A DNA stretch of 64,000 nucleotides from Macrocybe gigantea. Lineage: Eukaryota; Basidiomycota; Agaricomycetes; Agaricales; Callistosporiaceae. Shown here piece after piece: positions 12,801 to 25,280 of the stretch (positions within the stretch are counted from its first letter, which is position 1; the number at the start of each line of letters is the position of its first letter). Location of the stretch: the NCBI GenBank assembly GCA_011319805.1, contig SJRY01000263.1:310001-374000 (forward strand). Direction: 5' to 3'. The translations under genes and the position numbers were made by a program. Under the pieces are notes generated by a model. That model searched no databases, had not been told where the DNA came from, and was given only the letters and a program-made list of their open reading frames with translations.

Positions 12801-13164
12801 ACTCAACGAACGCTTTGAGTTTATTCGCCAACTTGGGAACATATTCCTCGTCAGGCCGGAAATATTAAAGTCCTACATCACAGAGAACTATTTGGGCCGT
12901 ATCGAGCCGTCTTTATTGAAACCTTATCTTCAACTCAGAAGCGACTGGACGCAGTTCAGCAAAATGTTCAATGATTCACAAGACGGACAGGATGAAGGAG
13001 CTAGTGGAACGGAAGGAAGGAGCTTGAAGGACCGCATCGGTCGTTTGAGTGTCATGATGAAGGAATTGGAAGGACTCCGACTGAGCGAAGGGCTTTCTAT
13101 TCCGACGCTTCCCACAGGTTTGCCAGCAGTTTCACGATTTCGACCAAGCCATTCTGATATTTAA
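9873..13164 (+). CDS. SEC10: Exocyst complex component Sec10
   Basis: Subunit of the octameric exocyst that tethers secretory vesicles at growth sites. The order of conserved blocks is the family order: FDPKPFIRTFEAAVDKLIAL and EQMQKSVRVAEREYSKKMAD near 10025-10180, QRAQAAYELIDFYNQFSKGD near 10400-10450, LFDRCYRKGDPKMMH near 10675-10720, CVQVYVNQHDFFINNVREN near 10810-10875, VMQVFLQRVFAQS near 11085-11130, and EELFVPYIEGQRYLEHESRS near 11430-11490. The C-terminal exons end in SIPTLPTGLPAVSRFRPSHS. The first exon (MQFRNKQGKFDVTEFIGVVS) sits at 9873, but its junction with the next exon at about 9988/10021 does not keep frame with standard splice sites, so the 5' end is provisional. The stop lies 33 bp from the stop of the convergent hydratase gene. 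Confidence 0.9.
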
Positions 13165-13197
13165 TACCCGAGCCCATATACTCAGACGCAGTGGTAT

Positions 13198-14386
13198 TTA
13201 TTCACCTCTGAACACAGGATTACGTTTCTCTTTAAAAGCTTGTAAAGCCTCCATTCTGTCGTGGGTGGACAACAGCGTCTCGTAGGATGCTCGCTCAAAG
13301 TCCAGACCTGCATTTATGTGTGAAAGCCTTGCATACTCGCAGCAATAAGGTTCTAACCCGTTTCGAGAGCAAGATCTTCTGATCTAGATACAGCCTGTTT
13401 GGCGGCACGAAGCGCAAGGGAGCTGAGAGCAATATCAAACATGAAGGCACGCAAAGGCGATAGGGGTAACCATACCATTCTTTGCGATTGTCTCCGCAAG
13501 AGAAAGAGCACGGTCGAACCCCGATGTTTCGGCACTTGAAATGTAGTCCATTAATCCTGTAGGAGGCGTCGCATGAAACAATTGACCATTCCGAAGCGTC
13601 ATTACATACCCCATGCGTGCGCCTCTTGTGCATTCAACATCCTCGCAGTGAAGATGAGGTCCTTCGCTTTCGCAGGACCCAGCAATCTGGCAGCCCTTTG
13701 CGTTCCTCCAGCTCCAGGTATTATGCCCAAGCTTGTTTCGGGCAGACCAATCTTTGATACGTCATGGCCTACAAGACGCGTAACACGTTAGAATTGCAAG
13801 ACAGTACGCCAAATGAAAGCGACACCTGCAACCCTCAGATCACATGCAAGACTTAGCTCGAGACCTCCTCCAAGAGCTGGCCCGTCTATCGCTGCGATAG
13901 TGGGCATTGGCAAGTTTTCAAGCTTTCCGAGCGCGTCTCGCAAATCTGCCAGGAATTTAGCCACCTGTAGCTGCGTCATAGTCCGTCTTTCCACGAGATC
14001 GGCTCCAGCGCAAAAGGAACCAATGGTTGTAGATCGGAGGATTAGTACCCGGATGCTGGGAGTTTTCCAATCAACAATGAACTCTCATTTCAACGTTATA
14101 TGAAGCGGGTTCAACCTCTTGTCGAAGTGCGCTGTCTCCAGACACTCTCTTAATTGCTGCGCACGATAGAAGAGTCAATCTTGGTAATATCATGTCCGTA
14201 CATTCTATGCACCTGAAGCAATGCGATGGAAATAGCATTTCTGCTTTGCGGCCGGTTAAGAGAAAGACAAGTGATGCCAGGATGTGTTTCAATGGGTTCC
14301 AGGAACGCTTGCCTAGGTATCTGCGAAAGACATCGGCGAAATATCAGGGCATGTCTCAAGAGCGGAGGTCTGACGAGGGATAACAT
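13198..14386 (-). CDS. Mitochondrial enoyl-CoA hydratase (AUH / methylglutaconyl-CoA hydratase type)
   Basis: Crotonase-fold enzyme that hydrates an enoyl-CoA, with 3-methylglutaconyl-CoA of leucine breakdown as the likely substrate. The N-terminus from the chosen ATG (MLSLVRPPLLRHALIFRRCLS) is basic and amphipathic like a mitochondrial targeting peptide; an ATG 60 bases upstream is in frame. Visible blocks are GITCLSLNRPQSRNAIS, the exon CAGADLVERRTMTQLQVAKF, and the catalytic and oxyanion region IAAIDGPALGGGLELSLACD. GLPETSLGIIPGAGGTQR-like sequence follows at about 13700-13750, and the end is YETLLSTHDRMEALQAFKEK with RNPVFRGE. The ERRTM and DGPALGGGLE pattern is AUH-like rather than the short-chain ECHS1 type. 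The exact substrate is inferred. Confidence 0.85.
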
Positions 14387-14509
14387 AGGAAAGACCAGCA
14401 AATGCGGGGAAACAAGAGATGTTGCATGTTGTGTGGGACGAGTCAAGCGATCGGATCATAAATTACTGGAATGACATAAACAGATTGTAAGAACATGCGA
14501 GTTATTGGG

Positions 14510-15475
14510 CTACAGTCCACCATAGAACGAGTCTATCGACAACGGCACCGAGCCGCGCTGTCGCCCAGCTGCTCTCCGCACCGTCTCCTGCGGTGGGGAT
14601 ATGAAAGCGCCTCCGTCGATCGTCGGAGAGCCATATATCCTGCTGGTGGCTAAGGCATCTGCACGGAAAGGATCCAAAGGCGTCTGATGCTGGAGATCTA
14701 GCATGCTTGGACTAGGCGAGCCGGTCGATCCTGCAGTGGCAGCGGAATTCCCTGAAGCACGCTTTTCTGTGTATTCTTTTGCATCGTACCACGACGGGAG
14801 ACTAGTAGTAACTCTCTTCGCGAGGCGCTTCTTCATCATCAAGATGAAAAATATTATAAGGCAAAGAATAACGAAGGCCACTACAACGAACGTTCCGATT
14901 ACGAGCGGTTTCTTGCTCCAGAACCTAGATTCAAAAAAAAAAAAGTCATCAATATCTGACTGTTCACAAGATCGAACGCGCTTATCGTACCTTACACGGG
15001 TTGCTTCTACGGGTCGGAGTGCAGCCGATGGGTCAGGGGATGGCTGTCCTGTGGGTGTCGTTATTCTGGTGATGAGAGTCGTGATAGTCGATGCAGAGGA
15101 TATCGCAGGAGGAATGACTGAAGAGGAGCTGCTCGCCAAAGCGCGATGGCTGGTAAGGGTGCTAAATCCGGTTATTAGAAGAACGGGACTCCGGTTATCC
15201 ATTTTTGAGCTCTCACCTTGTCGACTGATCATGTGTGGGAGTAGGCGTTGCCTTCGATATGGAGTGGCTTCGGCCGGAGGTTGATGTACGAACAATTTGC
15301 GAGCTTTCCGCCAGCGAACTTGTAGAAATGAGACCAGATGTGTCGGACGTTGTGGAACTGCTGCTATTTGAGACCGGGGAAGCAGCAAATGTTGCGCTAG
15401 AAACTGAAACCGCAGCTACTGAGGAGCTGATGGTGGCCGATGGGAGAATGTCACGATCGAGGGCTCCTTATTATC
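14510..15475 (-). CDS. Ser/Thr-rich single-pass membrane protein (Mid2/Wsc-like architecture)
   Basis: Unrecognised by name. The extracellular part is extremely rich in Ser, Thr and Ala (for example SSVAAVSVSSATFAAS and SSSSVIPPAISSASTITTL), consistent with heavy O-mannosylation. It is followed by one strong transmembrane helix (VIGTFVVVAFVILCLIIFF) and a basic stop-transfer stretch (MKKRLAKR). The cytosolic tail is about 110 residues, with SLPSWYDAKEYTEKR and PQETVRRAAGRQRGS, and ends SFYGGL. An intron (phase 2, gtacga...tctag, about 14931-14990) falls just before the membrane helix. Cell-wall stress sensors and signalling mucins have this layout, but I see no Cys-rich WSC domain. The first exon is unresolved; the upstream limit given is approximate. 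Antisense open frames here are not coding. Confidence 0.6.
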
Positions 15476-15627
15476 GGACGAGGTCGTCAAAATCGCAGAT
15501 GATTCTGCACGGCGAAAAGCGACAGGATGAAATCGCAGCACGTTACGGTGGTTGTGCGTGTCCAAGAAGAAAGATCAGGATGCTGCATCGCTCCAGGCAT
15601 GAAGCTGTAAGGGAAAGTGGCCGAATA

Positions 15628-17974
15628 TTACTCCAGTGGATACAATCGAAGACGAAGAGGCGGCAAGGTTGGAGGACCCGCAGTCCTACAAGTGCCCAGC
15701 GACTGTGTGGAGCTGAGGGTTTCTGAACATGAATGCCAATAGTAGACCAGTTGCCTCAAGTAACGGCCGACGATTCCATGTTTGATGTGAATTTGATGGT
15801 TCCGTTGCCCGTCGCGAATTTTCACAACCACGGCTGATCCCCGTATAACATCTATATGATTGACATGAAACACTTCTTGAGATAGACACAGCGTATTGTG
15901 CCGCCTATTCGCACCTTCCAACCTGTCATCATGTCCTAATGAAGCAGAAGCCCAGTACTCACGGGTGTCATAAGTAGAGGCTCGGACGGCAGGTACCACA
16001 GAGTACGTCTGTTGTCTTCATTGTGAGCATCAGCTCCGCTTGATATGAAATATTTATGCATGTTGCTTGAAGTTGTTCGCCACAGTTCCACGCAACAAAA
16101 TGTTACCCTGATACCAGTTACAGAGAGACGATGAACCAGACAAAATAACCATCAGTATCTAAGCCCGTAAGCAGCCTCATCAGTCAGATCAGGCCTCTTG
16201 ACCGATGTGGCGCAACATCAAGTACAGAAGACAACGTACAATACTGAGGATTCACATTCAAGTTTTGTAAGCGTGGCTTGAAACTTGAAGTATATCTCAC
16301 CTATACAGGCTTCTCCATAATAAGAGTGATGGTGGAGGCTTGGGCTGCAGGATTCCCAGAAAGCACCGGCAAGGACATAGATGATCGTCCCCTCTGACAA
16401 TGCTTGTACATCATTGAGAAGATGTTTGTCGTCGAGGGGTGTAGCCCATCCTTCTCGCAAACATTTTCGCTTGGTCGTCATGCCCAGCGCTGGAAATCTC
16501 CACACAGAACTGTCGCAACTGACGCTTTTTCAACATGTCCTCAATTTCGCCGACATCGTATTGTCCATTACACCTTTCTCTCAACTTGCCCACAAGTCGT
16601 TGTTTTGACTAGGGGCAATGATGAAAAGCTACACTGCAAGAGGTAGACAAACTGAACGGACTTTCTCACCAAAAGTTAACCAGACCTGCCATAAGTCGAC
16701 AATTTTCCAAGTGTGGGCACCGACGTAATACCAATTTTTCTATACAAAGGCGAAGGTAAACCATCAAGCCAGGATGGAACCTCACATACCAGTTTGACAG
16801 GATAAACAAAGGTGTGGAAGGTCGCGCTGTCTCCACGGCCTCTTTAATGTAGTCAGAAACTTGCTGATTTACAGATTTTGGTGCCCAGTCAAGGATATGT
16901 GTTGATTGCGGCCCTTCCAAGAATATGGGATCATGTAAGAAAGCAACGTCGTCAATAATTTGCAGAGCGAGGCCAAAGTCCGAGGGATGCTGCAAACTGT
17001 TTTTGTGCTCCAGTCTCAACGTGTGCGTTTGCAATAAGATATTCGCAACGAACTTTGACAGGGACTCGGCCTGCGGCATGGATGGATGAGCCATGATTAG
17101 ACAGGTAAATATGACAAGATCGTCACCTCTTCATCTGCTACAATTGCCTTGTCTATCAGTCTTGACAACGAAATCGGGCCGCAACTAATCCTGGTGGTTG
17201 CGGGTGGCTTGGAGTAATGTATTTTCCAAACCTCATCCTCTTCCGCATTTATGCTTACAGAAGCATGACGAGAACCGCCCGACCCAGCCGTTGGCACTGC
17301 GGCTACTGGAGGGCTAAGAGACTTCTTTTCCTTGTCTTGCGTCTCGACGGCATTGACTACGCTGGATTCGCGTGCGTTTGATGGACCCGCTCTTGGTGTT
17401 GTCAGCAGAGAGACCGCCTGATCGCTGTCTGAACTATTCCTTCTCGGTTGCAGTGCCTCTTTTATGGCCTTCCTGAGATCACCCTCCTGGTATGTTTGGC
17501 CAGGACTGTGAGATGTGACCTGTGATTTCCCTTCATGTAAGCTTGCTTTCTGCTAGACTGAATCAAACTATACCCTTTCGTTCACGAGATCTCGAATGAC
17601 GATGCGAGCATGGCGCAACTTGCGAAAGGCGTCGTTTCGAGCCTCGATGGCCTTGTCAAGGTCTGGCTTTCCTTGGGACAGCTGTCGCGTCAGCTCAGCA
17701 TTCTGTTCATTCAACCTCGTTTCCCTCTTGGCGAATTCAGCGTGATGGGCTTCGAGCTCGGCCGCCTGTGTCTGCCACCTCTGTCCCTCCTCGTCTGTCA
17801 GGCGCTGTACATTGGACAGCCGGTTCTGAATACGAGAAACAGTTCCTGTGATATTCAGAAGCTATCAGATGGGTTGCAGTCAAACCAAGTCTGTGCGGGG
17901 AAAGACGAGTGAACGTATATCACCTCGTCCTGTATAGATCGTAGCTCGACGTGAAGCGGTGAAGTGTAGACCAT
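15628..17974 (-). CDS. Unrecognised coiled-coil protein with conserved C-terminal module
   Basis: I do not recognise this family. The start is MVYTSPLHVELRSIQDE. A long coiled coil with many E/Q/R heptads follows (TGTVSRIQNRLSNVQRLTDE, KRETRLNEQNAELTRQLSQG, AFRKLRHARIVIRDLVNER). Next come a disordered Ser/Pro linker and a compact region containing LSRLIDKAIVADEE, SLQHPSDFGLALQIIDDVAF and SNWKNWYYVGAHTWKIVDLW, then CDSSVWRFPALGMTTKRKCL. The last exons carry DNRRTLWYLPSEPLLMTP and RHNTLCLSQEVFHVNHIDVI, with RDGQRNHQIHIKHGIVGRY near the end. Exons were joined across introns of about 50-60 bases, for example 16508-16562. The Trp- and His-rich C-terminal blocks look like a folded domain and are the best target for a profile search. 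The last exon boundary is uncertain. Confidence 0.5.
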
Positions 17975-18135
17975 AATAATACAAGACGACTACGAACAAC
18001 TTGTGAAGATGAACGGAATGGACTTTGCGTCCGAATTTGTTTTTGGCTGATTTGCAACGCCGCGAACATGCGGAGTCAGAGAATGCCGTTAGCCATCCAA
18101 GCGATTAGCAGCCTCCCAGCTCATAGTACATTGTT

Positions 18136-19400
18136 ATGGCATCTAGGCTGCTCGTCGACGTCCACACTCACGTATATTTGCCTAGATACGCCGCACTTTT
18201 ACGCTCCAGAGCCACTGTTCCCCTCATTCGCTCTACGACTGGTCCTGACGGCAAGCCAGACGAAAGGTTTTTGATTTTGGATCATGAACCCAGCGGCGGC
18301 AGACCGGTAGGGCCTCAATACTGGGACAGGGGGGAGAAACTGCAGTTCATGGATCGCCATGGCATTGACGTGTCAATAGTGAGGTATGTGCGACGACGAT
18401 CGTGGAGCCCTCAATTGGTGCTGAACATGCCTCGTCAAGCTCCGCGAATCCTTGGCTGGACTTTCTCCTTCCAGCTGAAGCGCGGACTCTCGCGTCAGAA
18501 CTGAACCGAGACTTGGAGCAATATTGCTCCTCTCACCCACCCTCAATGATCATTCAATCAAAAGATTATATGGCTTTGGATTGCTGCCACTCGTCTCGAA
18601 TGCGACTACAGACAGTCTTGTGGAGGCTGTCGAGCAGATCTCGTCCCTGCCACATCTGAAGGGCCTCATCATGGGCACGCGTGGCATTGGAAATGGATTG
18701 GACGACGAAGCTCTTGACCCTGTTTGGGGCGCGATCGAAAAGGCAGGATTAGTGGTGTTCATCCACCCGCACTACGGTGTTGATGCCAAAGCGTGGGGCG
18801 ATAAGGACAACGGCCATGTCCTCCCGCTTGCCCTTGGTTTTCCTTTTGAAACAACAATAGTGAATCAGAACCTTGTTTTCAAGCATGATGGCGAAAGCTG
18901 ATTATTTTTCTTCGTATCAAGGCAGTTACGCGACTGATCCTCTCTGGCGTTCTCGACCGCTTCCCATCACTGCGCCTGTTGCTTGCCCACTCGGGTGGTG
19001 CCTTGCCTCAACTGTCCTCACGTCTCGCCTCTTGTATCGACCATGATCCCATCGTTGTCTCACGTTTGCAACATGATGCACGATATTATATCGGGAAGCT
19101 GTATTTGGACGCCGTGGCGTATGGGTCTGAGGAGTTAGGCTTCGTTAGCGATGCCATTGCTCGCGCAGAGAGATATAAAACGGGCAGTTCGAGTGCAGGC
19201 ATCCTGACGCGCAGTGTCGGAAGCCAACGAATGCTGTTTGGCACCGATCATCCATTCTTTCCGCCACTGAAATCATCGAATAAATGGAGGAGCGTTGTGG
19301 AGAATCTTATGCCATCGACAACGTTCAAGGCTGGACGCAAGCGGACAAGGATGGCGTCCGAGGAGGGAACGCACTTTCTCTGTTTAATTTACGGATATAA
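18136..19400 (+). CDS. Amidohydrolase, ACMSD-like (2-amino-3-carboxymuconate-6-semialdehyde decarboxylase)
   Basis: Metal-dependent amidohydrolase of the PF04909 family. ACMSD decarboxylates the kynurenine-pathway intermediate ACMS and so diverts it away from quinolinate and NAD. Visible are the HTH metal motif at residues 10-12 (VDVHTHVYLPRY), DVSIV joined to SSANPWLDFL by an intron at 18385-18440, LYGFGLLPLVSNATTDSL, LKGLIMGTRGIGN, a second histidine site (VVFIHPHYGVDA), LLLAHSGGALPQ and the Asp site FGTDHPFFPP. The frame breaks twice where no intron fits: near 18540-18575 before LYGFG, and between 19308 and 19309, where ENL-DAIDNVQGW needs one extra base. The proper end reads GGNALSLFNLRI, stopping at 19400, 19 bp from the convergent QPRT stop. 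The decarboxylase activity itself is inferred from family resemblance. Confidence 0.8.
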
Positions 19401-19419
19401 AATACGTATTTATTGAGAG

Positions 19420-20597
<1,178 letters not shown>

Positions 20598-20805
20598 GAA
20601 AGAGTATGGCACGGTATATTATCGCTTACCATATACAGCAACGATCGCCAGTACTGTGTAGCCCAAGTCCCATGAAATCAACAACGGAACATTCGAACAT
20701 GGAATAAGCACTAGGTCTAAAATATCAAAAGACACCCAGATCCAGGAAAAGAAAAATGCAGTCCATGAATTCATATAAAAGCCGATCAAGCTACTGGACT
20801 CATTT

Positions 20806-21532
20806 TTAAGCAAAGTAGATGCTCAAAAGCGCGCAAGAGGCAACTACTCCAACACTAATGGTCGTAGAGAGAGCGCCGTTGGTGCCTGGCGGATTAGTAT
20901 TTCCCGACGATGGTCCAGCAGAGGAGCTCGTGGAAGGAGCAACGACCGGTGCTGTCGTCGTGGGAACGACAAAGGTCGTCCTGTCAGGTTCTGACGGTGA
21001 GCCACACGTGCATTTGATCTGAAACAGAAACTAGACTCACGGCAGGGGACTGGACACGGAGGAAGAGACGTTGGGAGCTTTGATGGAGAATTCACCTGTT
21101 TGAGCGAGGATGGAGTCGAGATGTTCAGAATCTTGGACAAAGTTGAGACGGAAACCATCGCCCAGAGGCCAGCCCGTGCTAGGTGGGTTGAAAGAGGCTT
21201 TTGCAAGTGTTCCATCAACCTGCGCAGCTAGGACCTGGCTATAGCTGTTCGCCTGTAAAATCAGATGAGGGGCTTGGCACACCCAACTTGGAAATCAAGC
21301 ATCAGTGACCTGATTGACAAGGACGGCAGTGAAGTTCAGGCGGTCAGTTTCGACCCGCTCCCAAGTGGAGCTGGCAAGGTGGTGTCAGGCATAGTTTACT
21401 TGCATGGGAATAGGAGAGGACCTACGGTTGCGCGCCAACATTGGTCCATCCCTGGTTCGCGTTGGGTGTGAGAACTCGATAGGCGAATGCAGACGCGACG
21501 AAGGCGAGGGACGCAAATATGGCGAGACGCAT
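20806..21532 (-). CDS. Kre9/Knh1-like Ser-Thr-rich GPI-anchored cell-wall protein
   Basis: Secreted protein of about 200 residues. It has a clear signal peptide (MRLAIFASLAFVASAFA) and a beta-sandwich N-domain of the Kre9/Knh1 type (PF10342): YRVLTPNANQGWTNVGAQ, then STWERVETDRLNFTAVLVNQ and ANSYSQVLAAQVDGTLAKAS, then GDGFRLNFVQDSEHLDSILA. A Ser/Thr/Pro stalk leads to a C-terminal hydrophobic tail (STTISVGVVASCALLSIYFA) preceded by small residues, as expected for GPI attachment. Four exons are separated by three short introns. Members of this family are linked to beta-1,6-glucan and wall assembly in yeasts; in basidiomycetes the role is mostly unproven. The start is fixed by the signal peptide. 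Confidence 0.8.
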
Positions 21533-21961
21533 GGCAGAAAGGAGCGTGTTTGGAAGAAACGAAGGACGGAAGACTGACGGCGGGGGAACAGGCAGGTTTT
21601 ATAAGTGACACTGGCCTCACATTTTTTGGGTTAAATTCGCTTGTCACGTGTTTACGTAACAAAGGCTCGCACTAATCGACAAGGTTCTTTGATGGTCCTG
21701 CAGGTCGATAAAATGAATTGAGCAAGTACCTCGCCGTAGAACCACGCATTGTCCGCCAGGATGCTACATATCCTGCACGCCGTCCACACGCCGCCCGCAA
21801 CGGTCGTGACGGACTCAGCCACGTCACCTGTCATCACTCTGAAGTCATTCAACGTTCAGCTTTCACGAATTAAGTATGCTAGGTCCTCATCATCCCTTCC
21901 AATTTAAACCGAAAGACAAATTGTCATTCAAACCGAGCAAGCTTGAATACTAATACTCACA
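21533..21961. other. Intergenic region between the GPI-protein promoter and the Gemin2 stop
   Basis: I see no gene. The part next to the GPI-protein start contains TTTTATAAG (about 21596-21604), a plausible TATA element, and a CACGTG at 21645. The remainder is presumably the 3' flank of the Gemin2-like gene. Both flanking genes are on the minus strand. Confidence 0.4.
21645..21650. promoter_or_regulatory. CACGTG palindrome upstream of the GPI-protein gene
   Basis: This E-box hexamer lies 113 bp upstream of the GPI-protein ATG and about 40 bp beyond a TATAAG element. Use is inferred from position only. Confidence 0.3.
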
Positions 21962-23252
21962 CTAAGAATCCAGGCTGCGTAACATGTCTTCAGCTTCCGT
22001 CCAGAGATCCCGTTGGCTCCAGACGCCAACGATCAACGTGATGATCATCCAGCATGACCGCTCACTCATGTCTCCATCATCCGCGGCCCGTTTCATGGCC
22101 ATAGATGCCGACGTTCGTTCCTGAATGAGCAGTTTCAAAAGCGCCAGGCAAGCTCGTGCCAGATTTCGTAACAAGTTCATATCGTCAGCGGAAACGTGCT
22201 CTTCGACTTTAGACAACAGCACAAAAATCCACCGTGCGTGACTTTCAATCGGTCTTGATCCCGGGCTCGGTTCCCTCAGGTAGAGGTTTATCCAATGTGT
22301 AAAGTACATGAGAAGATGAAGCGCCATACGCTGTCGGGATTAAGAATAAGACTAAATACGTCTTTAATGACGCAAATTGATGTCGACATACCTCATCTAT
22401 TCTTCTCAGTAGCGATGGGAACGGCTCTCTCGGTGCGAGTTTAAGCATCTCGGGTTTTAACGTATGAATTGCTTCTGATGGCTGATTATCTAGAGCTAGA
22501 AGAGAGGGCGCCGGAGATGCCGCCATTGACTTGGAATCACCAATGCCTGGTTCTGAATGTGAATCCACGACCCAATGGTCTCTGGTCGGCACAGACTCTT
22601 GTAATGGGTGCTCATCTGTGGCAAAAGGTATTGCGCGTTCCGTAAATTCGCCAGAAATGTCGCCGGTACGACGTCGCTTTCTCTGCTTGGGCTTCTTCGG
22701 AGGGTTCCACTCTGACTCGGGCTTCCCAGACAAGAATGCCCACCATAAGTCTCTTTCCTTCTTATCAGGAATGACTCTTTTCAAGGAGCTCATCGAGCCA
22801 AAATCGACGTAGATAGTGGGTTGGCTCAGGTTCTAAGGACGGGGGTCAAATTCAAAGAGTGCCCAGAGTGTAACCCGGCTACTTTACGAAAATTTCGAAA
22901 TCGAGTTACGAAGAGGTTTCGCCAGTCTTCAGTCGGAACCGTCGTATGACTCGGTAGGGTACGAGCATTTTGTGCTGAGGAGGGCTGGGTTTCTTCATTT
23001 CGTAGGGATTTGCTGCGCGTGTAACATGAGGCAGCAACCGCGCATCGCGCCTGAACAATGAGAACGATGAGTATATGTTTCATATCCAGGCAAGGTGACA
23101 CACCGGACTGTGAATAAGTACTCCATGCCATTGGTGGGCATGCCGCTATAGTCTTCGGGCAGGTTGGCTACAGGAAGTATCTGCCTGCCCAGTGAGGGCT
23201 CATCGTCATCTGTGTTGTCCATCTCTTCTATCTTGCGCTTGGATGACAACAT
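21962..23252 (-). CDS. Gemin2 / Brr1-like snRNP assembly factor
   Basis: SMN-complex partner that holds Sm proteins during spliceosomal snRNP assembly (SIP1 family, PF04938). The N-terminus MLSSKRKIEEMDNTDDDEPS is followed by the hallmark LGRQILPVANLPEDYSG and GMEYLFTVR. The next exons give VPTEDWRNLFVTRFRNFRK, then RDLWWAFLSGKPESEWNPPK and a basic disordered insert (KKPKQRKRRRTGD). The C-terminal helices are MALHLLMYFTHWINLYL and ARWIFVLLSKVEEHVSADDM with LLRNLARACLALLKLL, and the end is AEDMLRSLDS. The WIFVLL block and the LPVANLP motif make the call good. The insert of about 100 residues between the two halves is longer than I would expect for the animal protein. An upstream in-frame ATG at 23384 would add a Cys-rich, implausible leader. 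Confidence 0.8.
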
Positions 23253-23450
23253 GCAAGGCTGCAATGATGAGCAAGAGACAAGACAGTCAGTCTTCTGTTT
23301 GTCGACTTGACAAACGATACGAATCAGAATGCAACATGCATGACATGCTTTCACACCACTCATTTTACCAACTCTTCTGTGCATCCTCTATGAAACTGTC
23401 ATTCTCATAGCACATCGCAACGACCAGAACCGATATACTATCCAAAACAC

Positions 23451-24435
23451 ATGGACAACGATGACGAGTTTGACACCGAAGCGCTCCAGGCGCAGATCGA
23501 CCTATCCATGTCATTCGCCCAGGATCTGGTGTCATCGTGGGTGAAACCTAACCGGAAATTAGCCAACAAGGACAGCGCAGACATCGAGACCGAACTGAAA
23601 GAATACATGCGTCGTCCACCTAGGTGAGGATCGACTGCGCCTCCTAACAGATTACCGAAAACTCAGAATTCTTCGTCGGCGCAGACTGGGCGTTGGAGCA
23701 CCTATTCCCGAACCTCAGACCTTCTATGTGGAGGGCGCACGCCTGAGAGGCAAACTGGTAGGGAAAGGACACAGAAAACAAGCAAAAGACGACGCCTCGA
23801 CAGAGAAGAAGAAAAATCTGATGATGAGGGAGAGAGCCGCGCAGGTGCGATCAAGAAGAAACGCAGGCTAGGTCCATTCGAAGCGGAAAAACCGAAAAAG
23901 AGGAAAAAATCTAAAGCCCTACAGAACGGCGAAGGCACCTCTGTATCGAAGAATGACGATACATCGCAGCTGGAGCGTAGAGTACTCTACGGTCCGCTGA
24001 GAAGCCGAATCCGTTTGTTTTGGACAGCTCAGCCGACAGGACGAGGAAAAAGGACGAGGGTCAGCACCACACCCCTCCCCAAAGATTTATGAGACCAGTT
24101 GATTCTGTCACCTCTACAAAAGGTCAAAGTGAGCTATGTATGCCAGCCTTGCCACTTCGCATCCTCGCTGACGTGAATCTAGCGGATCTTACTTCTGTCC
24201 CTGACACTCCAAAGCCAAGGCCTTTCCCAGTTTACCTCTTCCTTTCCACTCTCGAATCTGAGCGCCTTCCACCTCGTCTTAAACAGCTATCCTCAACCTC
24301 AGTCGCCCAATGGAACGGGAAGATGAAGGCAATGAGTCAGATCATCGATCATCATCTCCCACGAAAAAGAAAAGGAAACGCAGAAGGAAGAAGAAGGGCG
24401 CGCTGACGGAAGGTGAACACGGAAAAGCTCCATGA
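23451..24435 (+). CDS. DUF3245-like lysine-rich nuclear protein
   Basis: The start is MDNDDEFDTEALQAQIDLSM followed by DLVSSWVKPNRKLAN and EYMRRPPR. After an intron near 23622-23666 comes GVGAPIPE, then RLRGKLVGKGHRKQAK. This head matches my memory of DUF3245 (PF11595), a poorly characterised fungal family. The remainder is highly charged: EEEKSDDEGESRAGAIKKKR, then KPKKRKKSK, with a last basic block KKKRKRRRKKK near 24365-24400. The N-terminal frame and the KKKRR frame differ, with a shift somewhere in 23765-23820 and no obvious intron, so one base may be missing or an exon is misread. The segment 24000-24330 is not confidently coding. A nuclear or nucleolar location is inferred from the basic clusters. 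Confidence 0.5.
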
Positions 24436-25280
24436 ATGCGCCATGTTCGGCAGGGGTTGGATATATGGACATCTATGCTTATCCCTATCACGTATCTTTC
24501 CTAGGCCGAACGTATTTATTTCAGCGCACAAGATGACTACTGCTGTTAGGATCCGTCGACCAAAAGTTGCGCGGATGGCAAGGCCATGGAGAATGGCCAT
24601 TTCTGTCGCCAGCAATCAAACTGAAGTTTCAAGCAGTCTTCGTGATTAGGCAGCATGCGGATAGTGTCACCCATGACATGTACACCATGGCATTATGAGA
24701 TGAAGATCACGACCATAAGGGCGCCAAGCCACAAGTCCACAAGGAGATAGGCGCACAGGGTGAACTTGTGACCAAGCACCACGTCAGTATCGGCTCAACC
24801 TTGTCCACTTCAGCGTGAAGAGCCTAGCACGATATACGATTGTCAGCAGAACGGACTGAGCCAGCACTGATTATTGGAGGAATTCAGATGCAATAAGGGA
24901 CGCGACTAGTGCGCTCGCTGAAGGAACCCATGGTCGGGAGTTGTTGACCGTCATCCCAGGCGAGGACACCACCTTGCCTTATGAGTGGCGGTATTTAACC
25001 GCGGATCCCGCTCCCATTCGGAGACTCGATCATGATCTCACTCGCGTGGCTTGAGTAGCAACGGAAGTTTCTGTCAAGATGTCTGATTCGCGATCTGTGC
25101 TCAAGACAATGGGTATGGCGGCAGAAACAGAACATATCCACATCCCAAATCTCCGTATTGGTACATATTATACATAGTTTGAAAGACAATGGTCCCATGA
25201 TAAAAGAGAAATCCCTGCAAGGAGGGACTGACCATAAATAGATAAATAGATCCGCCCAACATGGAGTGAACGAGGCGGAA
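24436..25280. other. Long intergenic region, no gene recognised
   Basis: About 850 bases with only short unconvincing open frames on both strands. None shows codon-level similarity to a known family, and I find no tRNA-like stem set or repeat. It may hold the 3' end of the DUF3245-like gene and untranslated parts of the weak minus-strand gene that follows. Confidence 0.35.

Noticed and set aside
14703..15284. 193-codon plus-strand frame opposite the Ser/Thr-rich membrane protein
   Set aside because: The antisense strand of Ser/Thr/Ala-rich coding sequence often stays open. The minus strand has a membrane helix and tail that explain the sequence better.
16411..16593. Apparent frameshift between two frames in the coiled-coil gene
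   Set aside because: A 55-base intron (gtgtaa...gtcag) joins the two frames cleanly into CDSSVWRFPALG, so no indel is needed.
18136..19400. ACMSD-like gene as a pseudogene
   Set aside because: All metal-binding motifs are intact, and the same kind of one-base break occurs in essential genes nearby, so error is more likely than decay.
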